NCBI RefSeq assembly: GCF_900106995.1
Contig: NZ_FNOK01000001.1
Coordinates: 124,001-188,000, forward strand
Length of the DNA: 64,000 nt
Direction of reading: 5' to 3'
Source: Saccharopolyspora shandongensis
GTDB taxonomy: Bacteria; Actinomycetota; Actinomycetes; Mycobacteriales; Pseudonocardiaceae
Made by a program: the position numbers and the translations under genes. The notes beneath the pieces are model-generated. The model did no database searches. It was not told the origin of the DNA and saw nothing but the letters and a program-made list of their open reading frames with translations. How positions within the stretch are numbered: the first letter of the stretch is position 1; each line of letters begins with the position of its first letter. This document shows positions 16,556-24,975 of this stretch, one piece after another.

Positions 16556-18175
16556 TTGCCGACCGAGCACGATGCCGAGACGCTCGCGGCGCTGCGCGCG
16601 ATCGCCGAACAGATCGCCGCCGCCGCGCCCAAGGGCTGGCGGCACGCGGTGCTGCGCGGATTCGCCACGGGCGGGAGCGGTTCCGGTCATCACGGGTTCT
16701 GGTACGAGCCGGAGCCGTCCGGCGACACCGGCGAGCTCGACCTGCACGAGGCGTTGTGCCGGGTGCACGAGCTGGAGCGGGCCGGCGAGCGGCTGACCAT
16801 CGAGCTGGTGGTCCGCCCGAACGGCAGGTTCGAGGCGCTCACCAGCGAATCGCTGCGGCGCCCGCCCCGGTCCGACCGCACGGGCTTCACCTACCTGCTG
16901 CACCCCGGCGAACTGCCCGCCGAGCCCGCCGACTTCCAGCCGGGGCCCGCGGACCCGACGCAGGCCGGCGACCCGCTGCGGGCGCTGGAGCTGCTGGACG
17001 GCTACCTCGCGCGGCGCGCCGAGATTCTCGACCGCACCGAGCGGCTGCCGCAACCGCTGGGCGCCGACGAGCGGGAGTTCCTCGAAGACCGGCTGCCGGT
17101 GCCGCTGCCCGCGGATCTCCGGGCGCTGTACGGCCGGATCAACGGCGATCGCCGTGCCGGCCTGCTGCACGGGCACGAATGGCTGGGGCTGAACAAGGTC
17201 GTCGCGTTGAGCGACCCGGCGGACCGCTGGTGGGCGGCGCGCGACTGGGAGCGGCTGCTGTTCCGGGAGCTCCGCTACGACTCCCGGCCGGCCGGCGCGG
17301 TGCGCCGGGCGGTGGACCGCCCCGGCTGGCTCCCGTTCGCGCACGACACCGGCGGCGCGTTCCTGGCGGTGGACATGGATCCCGGCCCCAACGGCCGGCC
17401 GGGGCAGGTGATCCGCGTCGGCATGCGCCACGACGACGGTCCGGTCTACGTCGCCGACTCCGTGACCAGCCTGCTCCAGCGCCACGTCGACGCGCTGGCG
17501 GACTACTCCTACCAGTACCGCGGCGGCGAGCTGCGGTTGTTCATGGCGGAGCAGCCGGAGCCCGCCGAAGGCCGCGAGCTGCGGGTGGAGGGCGAGCTGC
17601 GCGACATTCCCCCGGAGGTCCAGCGGCTCGTCGTCGCCAACGCCGACCGGGTCGACCTGGCGCCGCTGCGCGGTGTCCCGTCGCTGCTCGAAGTGGAACT
17701 GATCGACTGCCCGGGCGCCGACCTCTCCGCACTGCGGGCCACCCCGGTCGAGGTGCTGACCGCCGAGCTCGACAGCATCGATCTCGCGCCGCTGGCCGGT
17801 CACCCGACGCTGCGCGTGCTCCGGCTGACCACCGGCCGGCCGGTCGACCTGAGCCCGCTGCGCGACTGCCCACGGCTGTACGGGCTGGACCTGGCGCGGG
17901 CCGAGATCGGCGACGTGGCCGTGCTGACCGAACTGGACGGCGTGCGCCACCTCAGGCTCAACGAGCGCCAGTGGGACATCCTGCGGGAGGCTGCGTCCCA
18001 CCCGGCGGGCCTGGCCGCCGCGGAGCTGAGCGGTTCGCCGGCGCTGCGCCACGCGGCCGCGTGGGCCGAAACCCTCGTCGACGAACCGGATCTCCGCTAC
18101 ACCCGAAGCCGGTACGAGCCCGCTGGCCCGCGCGCCTCGCTGTGGCGGCGGCTGCGGCGACTGCGGCGGTCCTGA
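16556..18175 (+). CDS. SMI1/KNR4-like protein with leucine-rich C-terminal repeats
   Basis: About 539 residues from TTG 16556, preceded by GGCGGAG; an in-frame ATG at 16463 would add 31 residues with no clear domain. The middle part (PADLRALYGRINGD, then HEWLGLNKVVAL and FAHDTGGAFLAVDMDP) fits the SMI1/KNR4 (SUKH) fold, often found in immunity proteins of contact-dependent toxins. The C-terminal third has irregular leucine-rich repeats (VDLAPLRGVPSLLEVEL, IDLAPLAGHPTLRVLRL, VDLSPLRDCPRLYGLDL). It is the first gene past pafB, at the edge of the 43-kb insert. No toxin is adjacent; role unknown. Confidence 0.75.
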   Translation: MPTEHDAETLAALRAIAEQIAAAAPKGWRHAVLRGFATGGSGSGHHGFWYEPEPSGDTGELDLHEALCRVHELERAGERLTIELVVRPNGRFEALTSESLRRPPRSDRTGFTYLLHPGELPAEPADFQPGPADPTQAGDPLRALELLDGYLARRAEILDRTERLPQPLGADEREFLEDRLPVPLPADLRALYGRINGDRRAGLLHGHEWLGLNKVVALSDPADRWWAARDWERLLFRELRYDSRPAGAVRRAVDRPGWLPFAHDTGGAFLAVDMDPGPNGRPGQVIRVGMRHDDGPVYVADSVTSLLQRHVDALADYSYQYRGGELRLFMAEQPEPAEGRELRVEGELRDIPPEVQRLVVANADRVDLAPLRGVPSLLEVELIDCPGADLSALRATPVEVLTAELDSIDLAPLAGHPTLRVLRLTTGRPVDLSPLRDCPRLYGLDLARAEIGDVAVLTELDGVRHLRLNERQWDILREAASHPAGLAAAELSGSPALRHAAAWAETLVDEPDLRYTRSRYEPAGPRASLWRRLRRLRRS

Positions 18176-18215
18176 CGGTGATTCCGCCTTGACCAGATCA
18201 CTATAGTATTCGTCA

Positions 18216-18224
18216 GCAACTTGG
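18216..18224 (+). promoter_or_regulatory. GCAACTTGG motif upstream of the SRPBCC gene
   Basis: The sequence GCAACTTGG lies 38 bp before the ATG at 18263. It matches the core of a 16-bp motif found upstream of the HEAT-repeat gene and the second VOC gene. A TATAGT box at about 18202 lies upstream. Confidence 0.4.
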
Positions 18225-18262
18225 AGCGATCGCGTCCCCGCCGAGCGACCGGGAGGCCGGGC

Positions 18263-19114
18263 ATGGGAACCGACGACCGAGCCGCCGTGCCGCAGGGCGG
18301 GGTCACCAGCGGGCACGTCGAAGTGCGGGTGCACTGCGCCGCGCCGCTGCCCCGGGTGTGGGCGGCGATCACCGAACCCGCGCACGTCGAGCAGTGGTTC
18401 GGCCACCTCGCCGGGCCGTTGCGCGTCGGCGCGGAGAACCGCGTCGACTTCGGCGACGGGGACTTCTTCGTGCTGGTACCGCGGCGGATCGAGCCACCGG
18501 AGCTGGACTTCGAGTGGAGCTTCCTGGGCGTCGCCCGCCAAGAGCTGATCACCTGGCGGCTGGCACCGACCGCGGACGGCGTGTCGGTGACCGTCCGCGA
18601 CCACGACGACCGCCGGTCCCCGGCCGAGGCCGCCGAAATGCTGGAGGGGTGGACGGACTTCCTGTCCCGCCTGGAAAGGCACCTGCGCACCGGCAAGAAC
18701 ACCCGCTACGGATGGCGCGACGACATCGACGGTTCGGTGGAGCTGCCGGCGGGCGGTTTCCACCCGCTGCGCGAGTCCGAGCTGTACGAGTGGTTGCCGA
18801 TCGCCAGCGACGGTTTCGAACCGAGCTGGTTCTTCGTGCTCGACGAGGAGGGCCCGCGCCGGTTCCGGATCCGCGACTGGGCGCTGACGCCGGACCGGCT
18901 GCTGACCTTCGCCGTGGAGATCCCGGACGCGCGGCACAGTCCGATGTGCACCGTGCGGGTGCGCGAAATGGACGGCGGGATCAGGAAACTGGGCTTCGCC
19001 CACACCGGCTGGACCCGGCTGGGCTGGTCCGCGCAGCGCGCGCAATCGGTGCGCCGCCGGTTCGCCGCCACCTGGATCGCCGCCCTGGAGTCCGCCCGCA
19101 CCCGCGCCGGGTGA
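18263..19114 (+). CDS. Double SRPBCC (AHSA1/CalC-like) domain protein
   Basis: A 283-residue protein with two START/SRPBCC domains. The first, about residues 12-145, opens VEVRVHCAAPLPRVWAAITE and has EQWFGHLAGPLRVG. The second, about 160-280, has PSWFFVLDEEGPRRFRIRDW. ATG 18263 is preceded by GGGAGG. AHSA1-type domains include CalC, the self-sacrifice resistance protein of calicheamicin producers, so a role in self-protection near enediyne genes is reasonable but unproven. Ligand binding or cyclase activity are alternatives. A related tandem arrangement opens the methyltransferase fusion at 21603. A strong terminator follows. Confidence 0.8.
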   Translation: MGTDDRAAVPQGGVTSGHVEVRVHCAAPLPRVWAAITEPAHVEQWFGHLAGPLRVGAENRVDFGDGDFFVLVPRRIEPPELDFEWSFLGVARQELITWRLAPTADGVSVTVRDHDDRRSPAEAAEMLEGWTDFLSRLERHLRTGKNTRYGWRDDIDGSVELPAGGFHPLRESELYEWLPIASDGFEPSWFFVLDEEGPRRFRIRDWALTPDRLLTFAVEIPDARHSPMCTVRVREMDGGIRKLGFAHTGWTRLGWSAQRAQSVRRRFAATWIAALESARTRAG

Positions 19115-19116
19115 GT

Positions 19117-19158
19117 CGTGAGCGTTTTGGATCGCCATAGCGATCCAAAACGCTCACG
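19117..19158 (+). terminator. Terminator after the SRPBCC gene
   Basis: A nearly perfect inverted repeat of about 19 bp (19117-19135 with 19140-19158) has a 4-nt loop and is followed by AGCTTTTCC. It overlaps the end of the SRPBCC gene region. Confidence 0.85.
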
Positions 19159-19179
19159 AGCTTTTCCACCACGCCAGTC

Positions 19180-19195
19180 GGCAACTTGGGAGAAG
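19180..19195 (+). promoter_or_regulatory. 16-bp shared promoter motif upstream of the HEAT-repeat gene
   Basis: GGCAACTTGGGAGAAG occurs here, 70 bp before the ATG at 19265, and again as an exact inverted copy at 53973-53988, 77 bp before the VOC gene start. Sixteen identical bases at like distances in two promoters of one cluster suggest a common regulator. Confidence 0.55.
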
Positions 19196-19264
19196 CCCGT
19201 TGGGCCCGGTCGTCAATACCTTCGGAAGGGTCGAAACAGCCCGACGCCGAAAGGAATCAGTGCA

Positions 19265-20581
19265 ATGGCGATCGATTTGTGCAACAAATCGCCCGGCGCA
19301 CTCGCCGAGCGCCACCCGGGCAGCTGGGACGCCGCCGTCCCGGATCCGAAGGCGCTGGAGGACCTGGCGACCGAGCAGAAGGACGCGCTGAACTTCGCGT
19401 ACCGCACCACGCTCAGCAACGTCGACCCGCGGTTCGTCGCCGGCGACCCGGCGGCGTGGGCCAGCGACTTCGGCTACGCCCTCGACCGCGTCGCCATCCG
19501 GCTGGACAACCGCAGCAACGAACAGCTGCGGGAGCAGGCGTTCCAGCACCCCGACCCGGCGATGCGCGAGCAGGCCCTGTTCGAGTACGCCGACCGCGAC
19601 CACGAGGACGCGGTGGCGCTGCTGGCCGAAGCGGCCCGCACCGACCGCGACCGCCAGGTGCGGTGGGATGCGCTGTGGGCCATCGAGAAGCTCGGCGGGC
19701 CCACCGCGATCGCGGCGCTCGGCGAGTTCCTGACCGACGACGACCCGGAGATCGCCGAGTGGGCGAAGCTGTTCATCAGCGAGCTGCAGACCGGCGACCC
19801 GGCGTTCGACGGGCGCGCCGGGCTGTACACACCGGACCGCACCTTCGACGAGACGATCTTCCTGCTGATCCACTGCGACCTGTACGTGCGTCTGGACCCG
19901 TCCAACACGCACTGGGGCAAGATCTCCTTGGCACCGCAGGGACTCGCGCGCATCTACGGCCAGGCGCACGCTTGCCCGAACGTGGCCACCAGGGAGAAGC
20001 AGCTGGTGATCGCCAAGACCATCGACGGGCTGCACCAGGACGGCTCGCCGCACTGCGACAACTACCTGTTCCGCGGGTTCACCGACCGCACCCGCCGCGA
20101 CCGGGGGAACTTCTTCTTCGAGTCGCTGGTGCCCCGGACGTTCTTCAAGTCCGGGCAGGCCGATGACCCGAGCCAGGGCGTGCGGCAGGCCAACATCGGC
20201 TTCGCCCGCTACGGCACCTGGCACCTGGAGCCGCGGTTCCAGGTGCGGCAGGAGGCCGCGATCCGCTACGTGCGCGGCCGGTTCCAGGGCTGGGGCTACG
20301 TGGACCTGAGCCGGATCGCGGGCAAGTCGCTGGAAGAGGTGCTGGTACCCGGCAACGGCGTGCTGTCCACATTGCACGATCCCGAGGTCGGGCCGATGAC
20401 CAACGCCTTCATCCTCGGCACGTTCAAGGGCAAGCTCAACGACTGGGACGGCGACGGCGTGATCGACCTCAACTCGCGCGACGTCTACTCCACTGTGGAC
20501 GGCGAAATCGACATGGACCAGGACGGCGTCGCCGACCGGCCCGGCCTGACCTGTTGCGACCACACCGCCCTGATGCCCTGA
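19265..20581 (+). CDS. HEAT-repeat protein with C-terminal calcium-binding-type loops
   Basis: A 438-residue protein of unknown function. HEAT-like helical repeats lie at about 85-175 (QLREQAFQHPDPAMREQAL, then DRQVRWDALWAIEKLGGPTA). The middle region is unassigned. The C terminus has two Asp-rich loops, DWDGDGVID (residues 393-401) and DMDQDGVAD (about 416-424), of the DxDxDG type that binds Ca2+ in dockerin and thrombospondin type 3 repeats. No signal peptide is seen. ATG 19265 follows AAGGA. It pairs with the DUF6073 gene 28 bp downstream and is bounded by terminators on both sides, so the two form one operon. Confidence 0.75.
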   Translation: MAIDLCNKSPGALAERHPGSWDAAVPDPKALEDLATEQKDALNFAYRTTLSNVDPRFVAGDPAAWASDFGYALDRVAIRLDNRSNEQLREQAFQHPDPAMREQALFEYADRDHEDAVALLAEAARTDRDRQVRWDALWAIEKLGGPTAIAALGEFLTDDDPEIAEWAKLFISELQTGDPAFDGRAGLYTPDRTFDETIFLLIHCDLYVRLDPSNTHWGKISLAPQGLARIYGQAHACPNVATREKQLVIAKTIDGLHQDGSPHCDNYLFRGFTDRTRRDRGNFFFESLVPRTFFKSGQADDPSQGVRQANIGFARYGTWHLEPRFQVRQEAAIRYVRGRFQGWGYVDLSRIAGKSLEEVLVPGNGVLSTLHDPEVGPMTNAFILGTFKGKLNDWDGDGVIDLNSRDVYSTVDGEIDMDQDGVADRPGLTCCDHTALMP

Positions 20582-20609
20582 ACCACCCGACGCCGAAGGG
20601 ACGACCACC

Positions 20610-21257
20610 ATGTCCACACCGACGCAGAAGCCGTCCGTGGTCTACGGCCGCCCGGTCACCACGGACGGCGTGCCCAACCGCTACTCCGGTACCGAGGTGC
20701 AGCCGTGGACGACGCCGGAACCCGGCATCGACAACCTCGGCATCTCCTCGATCGACACCTTCGCGGTGCCGGGCGTGGGCGAGTACACCGTGCCGTTCGA
20801 CGGCTACGTGCGCGTGGTGCGCTCGGAGCCGACCGCGACCGAGTGGGCCGACGCCGAGGTCTACACGAACCTGATCGAGATGCGGATGACCGGCGAGTCC
20901 GAGGAGCTGGGCCGGATCACCGTGACCCTCAACCCGGAATGCCTGTCCGCGGGCCAGATCCGGACCCCGTTCGACCCGTACGCGGGCGAGGGGCCGGCGG
21001 CGAAGGCCTGCCGGATGGCGGTCGGCGCGATCTTCGACATGCCGAAGCTGGGCCTGCAGCTGATCAACAAGGAACCGATCATCCTGACCATCGACGACGT
21101 CCGGCAGATCCCGCCGGCCGGTTCGCCGGGGAAGGGGCAGATCTACCGGATGCTGCCGCTGCACGACATCCGGCGTCCGGATGCCGAACCGGTCGCCTAC
21201 GTGACGAGCCTGCGCTTCACGATGGGCGGTTACCTCCCCGAAGAACAGATCGCGTGA
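20610..21257 (+). CDS. DUF6073 family protein
   Basis: A 215-residue protein of unknown function assigned by recall to the DUF6073 family of actinomycetes. It is largely beta-type with no membrane segment or signal peptide. Visible features are the repeated Tyr/Thr-rich strands (YTVPFDGYVRVV, YVTSLRFTMGGY) and two cysteines (NPECLSAG, KACRMAVG). It lies 28 bp after the HEAT-repeat gene and before a terminator, so the two are probably a functional pair. Whether they belong to the enediyne pathway is open. Confidence 0.7.
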   Translation: MSTPTQKPSVVYGRPVTTDGVPNRYSGTEVQPWTTPEPGIDNLGISSIDTFAVPGVGEYTVPFDGYVRVVRSEPTATEWADAEVYTNLIEMRMTGESEELGRITVTLNPECLSAGQIRTPFDPYAGEGPAAKACRMAVGAIFDMPKLGLQLINKEPIILTIDDVRQIPPAGSPGKGQIYRMLPLHDIRRPDAEPVAYVTSLRFTMGGYLPEEQIA

Positions 21258-21270
21258 TTGGCGAAACCAG

Positions 21271-21304
21271 CTGGAAGCCGGTGGTCACGACCACCGGCTT
21301 CCAG
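21271..21304 (+). terminator. Terminator after the DUF6073 gene
   Basis: A perfect 15-bp inverted repeat (21271-21285 with 21290-21304) with a 4-nt loop is followed by TGAGCGTTTTT. Confidence 0.88.
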
Positions 21305-21374
21305 TGAGCGTTTTTCATCTTGGCTGGTGACCGCAGCCGCGACAGCCAACGGACCGTATCCCGAAAGCAGTCGC

Positions 21375-21543
21375 ATGCGCCGCAGGCGCATAGCCCACCT
21401 ACGCAGCTCGCACCGCCGCGGGTTCTCAGCGTTCGCCTGGCGAGGACGGCCCAACCGCCGTGTATCGGACATACATCAGGTTGGGCACCCACAGTCCAGG
21501 CGGACGCTGAGGTTCCGCCACCCGCACCGCCACGCAAACCGAG
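21375..21543 (-). repeat. Dispersed intergenic repeat, copy 2
   Basis: Read on the minus strand, this copy begins at about 21543 with TTTGCGTGGCGGTGCGGGT and ends with CTGAGAACCCGCGGCGGTGC and a hairpin at 21375-21391 (7-bp stem ATGCGCC/GGCGCAT, loop TGC). The hairpin differs from copy 1 at two stem positions, each matched by a change in the opposite arm. The whole 345-bp gap 21258-21602 holds only the terminator, this repeat and the ribosome site of the next gene. Confidence 0.8.
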
Positions 21544-21602
21544 GATGAAAAGCCTCAGTGGTGTCCGCCTGGTTTTCGTCGACGTGGCAAGGGAGAAGTC
21601 AG

Positions 21603-23744
21603 ATGAGCACCGAACAGTTACACGTCGGCGGTCCGCCCGGCCTGGGCGTACCGGTCGCCGACGAGGCCGCGGGCTTCGCACCGCTGCGGGGCAGCGCCGT
21701 GCCGATCGCCCAGGACCGGTGGGAACGGCTGGTCAGCACGGTCGCCATCCCGGAGCCGCCGCGGGCGGTGTGGGCCGCGCTCACCGACCCGGACCGGGTT
21801 TCCCAGTGGTTCGGGGTGTGCCGGGGGAACTGGGCCCGCACCGGCGCCGAGGTGATGCTCGACTTCGAGGACGGCGAGTTCTTCTGGTGCCGCACCCAGC
21901 AGAGCGCCGCCCCGGGCGACGGCCGCCCCGGGGTGCTGCGCTACCTGTGGCGGTGGGTCGGCATCGGGCCGGCGACCTCGGTGACCTGGACCGTGGAACC
22001 GGCCGGGGCGGGCACCTCGGTGACGGTGGTCGAGGAGGCGGTCAACCCGCCGTCGGACTGGCGGTCCTGGAACGGCATGGGCTGGCCCGGCATCCTCGAC
22101 CAGCTCGCCGCGCACCTGCGCACTGGCACCGAGTGGCGGTGGCCATGGCGCCGGATGGGCCCCTACCTGCAGATCCCGCTGCCCGCGCCGCCGTTCCAGG
22201 CTTGGGAGGCGCTCACCGCCCCGGGCGCGGTGCGGCACTGGCTGCAGCCGTGCGCCGGGTCGCTGGCGGTCGGCGAGGAGATGACCGTGGTGATGGGCGA
22301 CGCCAGCGGCCGCGCGCTGCTGCGGATCACCGAGCTGGTCGACAGCGGGCAGGAGTTCCCGTCCTACCTGCCGCACCTGGGGTTCGAGCTGCGCAGGGCG
22401 TCGTGGCCGGCGGCGCTGGGCGGCCGGATCTGGATCGAGCCGGTGGGGCTGCGGGAGAGCCTGCTGCAGGTCTTCCACGACGGTTGGGAGAACCTCGGCA
22501 TCCCGGACGCGGTGACCGAGCGCAAGATCGTCACCGGATACTGGGTGTCGGCCGCCGCTCGGGCGCAGATGTTGTTGCAGCAGCAGGGCCCGGCCGAGGG
22601 CCCGCCGGTGGGGCCGCACGGTTGGTCGATCAGCGGCGGCGGGGCCGAGGCGGGCCGGACCAACGGGCACGGCCCGGCGCCGGCCGCCGTGCCCGCGGAT
22701 TCGTCCGCGATGGATTTCGCCGGGCGGGCGATGGCCGATCTCGGCGGCGCGATGACCAGCGTGCTGTGCGTGCTCGGCCTGCGGTTGGGGCTGTTCCGGG
22801 CCTTGGCAGGCGCCGGTCGCGCCACCGCCGCCGAGCTGGCCGAGCTCGCCGGCTGCGACGAGCGGTACCTGCTCGAATGGCTGCACGGCATGGCGAGCGC
22901 CGGCTACCTGCAACGGCATGGCGGGCAGCGGTTCTCGCTACCGGCCGGCGCGGCCGCCGTGCTCGCCGACGACTCGCCGATGAGCCTCGCCGCCGGCTAC
23001 GAGCTCGTGCCGCCGCTGGTGGGCGCGGTCCGGGAGGTGGAGGAGGCGTTCCGCTCCGGCGCCGGCGTACCGCACGACCGCTATCCGCAGCAGCTGTTCC
23101 TCGCCATGGAGCGGATGAGCCGGACTTGGCTGGACACCATGCTGGTGCCGCAGTGGATTCCGGCCGTGGACGGGCTTTCCGAGGTGCTGGGCCGAGGCGG
23201 CACGGTCGTCGACGTCGGCTGCGGCGGCGGGCACGCGGTGCTCCGGCTGGCGCAGGCCTTCGAGGCCGCCGACTTCGTCGGATTCGACCTGCACGAGCCG
23301 AACGTGCACCGGGCGCGGGCGGCGGCAGTGGAAGCCGGGGTCGCCGACCGGGTGCGGTTCGAGCACCAGGACGCCGCCGATGGGCTGCCCGCGCAGGTCG
23401 ACCTGGTCACGATGTTCGACGTGCTGCACGATGCGCCGGACCCGGGAGGGTTGCTCCGGGCGGTTCGCGGCGCGCTGCGGGAGGACACCGGCGCGGTGCT
23501 CGTGCTGGAGACCAACTGCGCTGAGGATGCGGCGGACAACACCGGCCCGGGCGCGACGATCCTCTACGCGACGAGCACGCTTTACTGCCTCCCGTCGGCA
23601 CTTTCGCAGGGTGCACCCGGATTGGGAACGCTCGGGCTACCGACGGGGAAGCTGCGCGAGCTGGCGACGGCTGCCGGTTTCCGCAGCGTCGAGAGGATTC
23701 CGATGCCGAGCCCGATGAACGCGCTGTACGTGCTGCGGCCCTGA
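21603..23744 (+). CDS. Double SRPBCC - SAM methyltransferase fusion protein
   Basis: A 713-residue fusion. Residues about 35-165 and 185-320 are two SRPBCC/AHSA1-like domains (AIPEPPRAVWAALTDPDRVS; PLPAPPFQAWEALTAPGAVR). After a Gly/Ala-rich linker the C-terminal half is a methyltransferase with a winged-helix-like N part (GRATAAELAELAGCDERYLL) and the SAM motif VVDVGCGGGHAVL (Asp537). It resembles the Rv2258c-like group. ATG 21603 is preceded by GGGAGAAG. A CalC-like domain on a methyltransferase suggests a tailoring enzyme that holds a hydrophobic product, or a resistance role; both are inference. It ends at a bidirectional terminator. Confidence 0.82.
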   Translation: MSTEQLHVGGPPGLGVPVADEAAGFAPLRGSAVPIAQDRWERLVSTVAIPEPPRAVWAALTDPDRVSQWFGVCRGNWARTGAEVMLDFEDGEFFWCRTQQSAAPGDGRPGVLRYLWRWVGIGPATSVTWTVEPAGAGTSVTVVEEAVNPPSDWRSWNGMGWPGILDQLAAHLRTGTEWRWPWRRMGPYLQIPLPAPPFQAWEALTAPGAVRHWLQPCAGSLAVGEEMTVVMGDASGRALLRITELVDSGQEFPSYLPHLGFELRRASWPAALGGRIWIEPVGLRESLLQVFHDGWENLGIPDAVTERKIVTGYWVSAAARAQMLLQQQGPAEGPPVGPHGWSISGGGAEAGRTNGHGPAPAAVPADSSAMDFAGRAMADLGGAMTSVLCVLGLRLGLFRALAGAGRATAAELAELAGCDERYLLEWLHGMASAGYLQRHGGQRFSLPAGAAAVLADDSPMSLAAGYELVPPLVGAVREVEEAFRSGAGVPHDRYPQQLFLAMERMSRTWLDTMLVPQWIPAVDGLSEVLGRGGTVVDVGCGGGHAVLRLAQAFEAADFVGFDLHEPNVHRARAAAVEAGVADRVRFEHQDAADGLPAQVDLVTMFDVLHDAPDPGGLLRAVRGALREDTGAVLVLETNCAEDAADNTGPGATILYATSTLYCLPSALSQGAPGLGTLGLPTGKLRELATAAGFRSVERIPMPSPMNALYVLRP

Positions 23745-23750
23745 ATCCGC

Positions 23751-23793
23751 CCGGTGCCGTGGGCCTTCGCAGCCCGCAGGCTCACGGCACCGG
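23751..23793. terminator. Bidirectional hairpin terminator
   Basis: A 16-bp stem (23751-23766 with 23778-23793, one G-U pair) lies between the convergent methyltransferase fusion and ketoreductase genes. It overlaps the last codons of the latter. Confidence 0.8.
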
Positions 23794-24975
23794 CGGGAAG
23801 GTGCGGTCGCCCAGCCCGGTCACCGCCAGCGAGCCGTGGCGCGGGTCGGTGAACAGGCGCAGCAGGACTTCCATGCCCGCTCGGAGCGGGACCGGCGGCA
23901 TTCCCATGCTCCTGGCCTGGCGGACCGCGCCCATCCGGTGCGCTTGGCCCGCGCCGCTGAACAGCGACCACTCCACCGCCGTGCAGCCGCAGTCCGGCAG
24001 GCCGCCGGCAGCGGCGGTGGTGCCGCGGCGGAGGAGCTCGTTCGCCAGCGCGTAGGCGCCCATGTTCGGGTGCGGCGCCCGGGCGGTGATCGAGCCGAAG
24101 GTGATCAGCCGCCGCAGCGCGCCGCGATCCACCGCTGCTAGCACATTGCGCAGGCCCGTCACCTTCGGGGCTTGCAGCGCGGCGAGCCGGGACGCCGTGG
24201 CGTTCGCGACGAAACCGCCTCGCACGTCGCCCGCGCAATGCACGATCCCGGTCACCTGCCGCCCCGCCAGCGCCGCGCGCACCTGAGCCCCGTCGGTGAC
24301 GTCCGCGTCGAGGATCGTTGTGCCGCCGGAGGATTTCAGCCTCGCCAGCGCTGCGCGGACGTCGCCGGAGATCTCGCCGCGGCCGAGATCGTCGAGCAGA
24401 ACCGGCCGGATTCCGGTGCGGGCCCGCAACATCCCGGCCACCCGGACACCCAACCCGCCGAGCCCGCCGGTGATCAGCACCTCGCCGGCCAGCCGTGCCG
24501 GATCAGCACCCGGGACGTCCACATCGGACCATCCGGTGCGCCAGGCATTGCCCGCGCCGTCGATCTCCACGTGGCGGAAGCCGTCGGCGTGCCGACCGGC
24601 GAAGGCGATCGCCGCTTCGACAGCGGGCGGGGTCGCGCCGCCGGTCAGCTCGATCTCGATCGCCGACAGCCGGTCGTCCTCGGCCACCGCGCAGTTCAGC
24701 AGGCTCCCGCCGCCGGAGCCGGTGTGCACCAGTGCGAGCCGCCCGGATCCGGCTCGGGCCACCGCGAGTCCGCGGAGCAGGAATTCGTTGTCGTCCGGGC
24801 GAAATCCGTCGCCCAGCACGACGACCGGAATGGCCGGGCCGGGGCCCGGGGTCGATGCGTCCAGGACGGCGCGCAGCGGTGCCGGGCCGGTTCCGATCAC
24901 GAACCACTGCCGCGCCACCGACCGCTCGGGCGCGACCGGCACCCGGTGCGCCCGCCACACCGCGATCCGGTTCAC
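23782..24975 (-). CDS. Discrete PKS-type ketoreductase
   Basis: A 397-residue protein built like a whole type I PKS ketoreductase region. Residues 1-165 form the structural subdomain, and from about 168 comes the catalytic Rossmann domain with VLITGGLGGLGVRVAG. Active residues appear in ITFGSITAR (Ser) and GAYALANELL (Tyr308, Asn312). Stand-alone KR proteins can act in trans on carrier-bound intermediates or on released polyketides. ATG overlaps the upstream UbiB-like gene by 4 bp, so kinase and reductase are co-translated. It is divergent from the enediyne core operon and likely a tailoring step of it. Confidence 0.82.
   Translation of the reverse strand: MNRIAVWRAHRVPVAPERSVARQWFVIGTGPAPLRAVLDASTPGPGPAIPVVVLGDGFRPDDNEFLLRGLAVARAGSGRLALVHTGSGGGSLLNCAVAEDDRLSAIEIELTGGATPPAVEAAIAFAGRHADGFRHVEIDGAGNAWRTGWSDVDVPGADPARLAGEVLITGGLGGLGVRVAGMLRARTGIRPVLLDDLGRGEISGDVRAALARLKSSGGTTILDADVTDGAQVRAALAGRQVTGIVHCAGDVRGGFVANATASRLAALQAPKVTGLRNVLAAVDRGALRRLITFGSITARAPHPNMGAYALANELLRRGTTAAAGGLPDCGCTAVEWSLFSGAGQAHRMGAVRQARSMGMPPVPLRAGMEVLLRLFTDPRHGSLAVTGLGDRTFPPVP

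Noticed and set aside
19265..20581. HEAT-repeat protein as an AlkD-like DNA glycosylase giving resistance
   Set aside because: The HEAT part is short and the catalytic and DNA-contact residues of AlkD/YtkR2 proteins are not seen; the C-terminal calcium loops do not fit.
21258..21602. Small protein gene within the intergenic repeat
   Set aside because: Short open frames occur in the repeat copies, but they differ between copies and lack start signals; conservation is at the DNA or RNA structure level.
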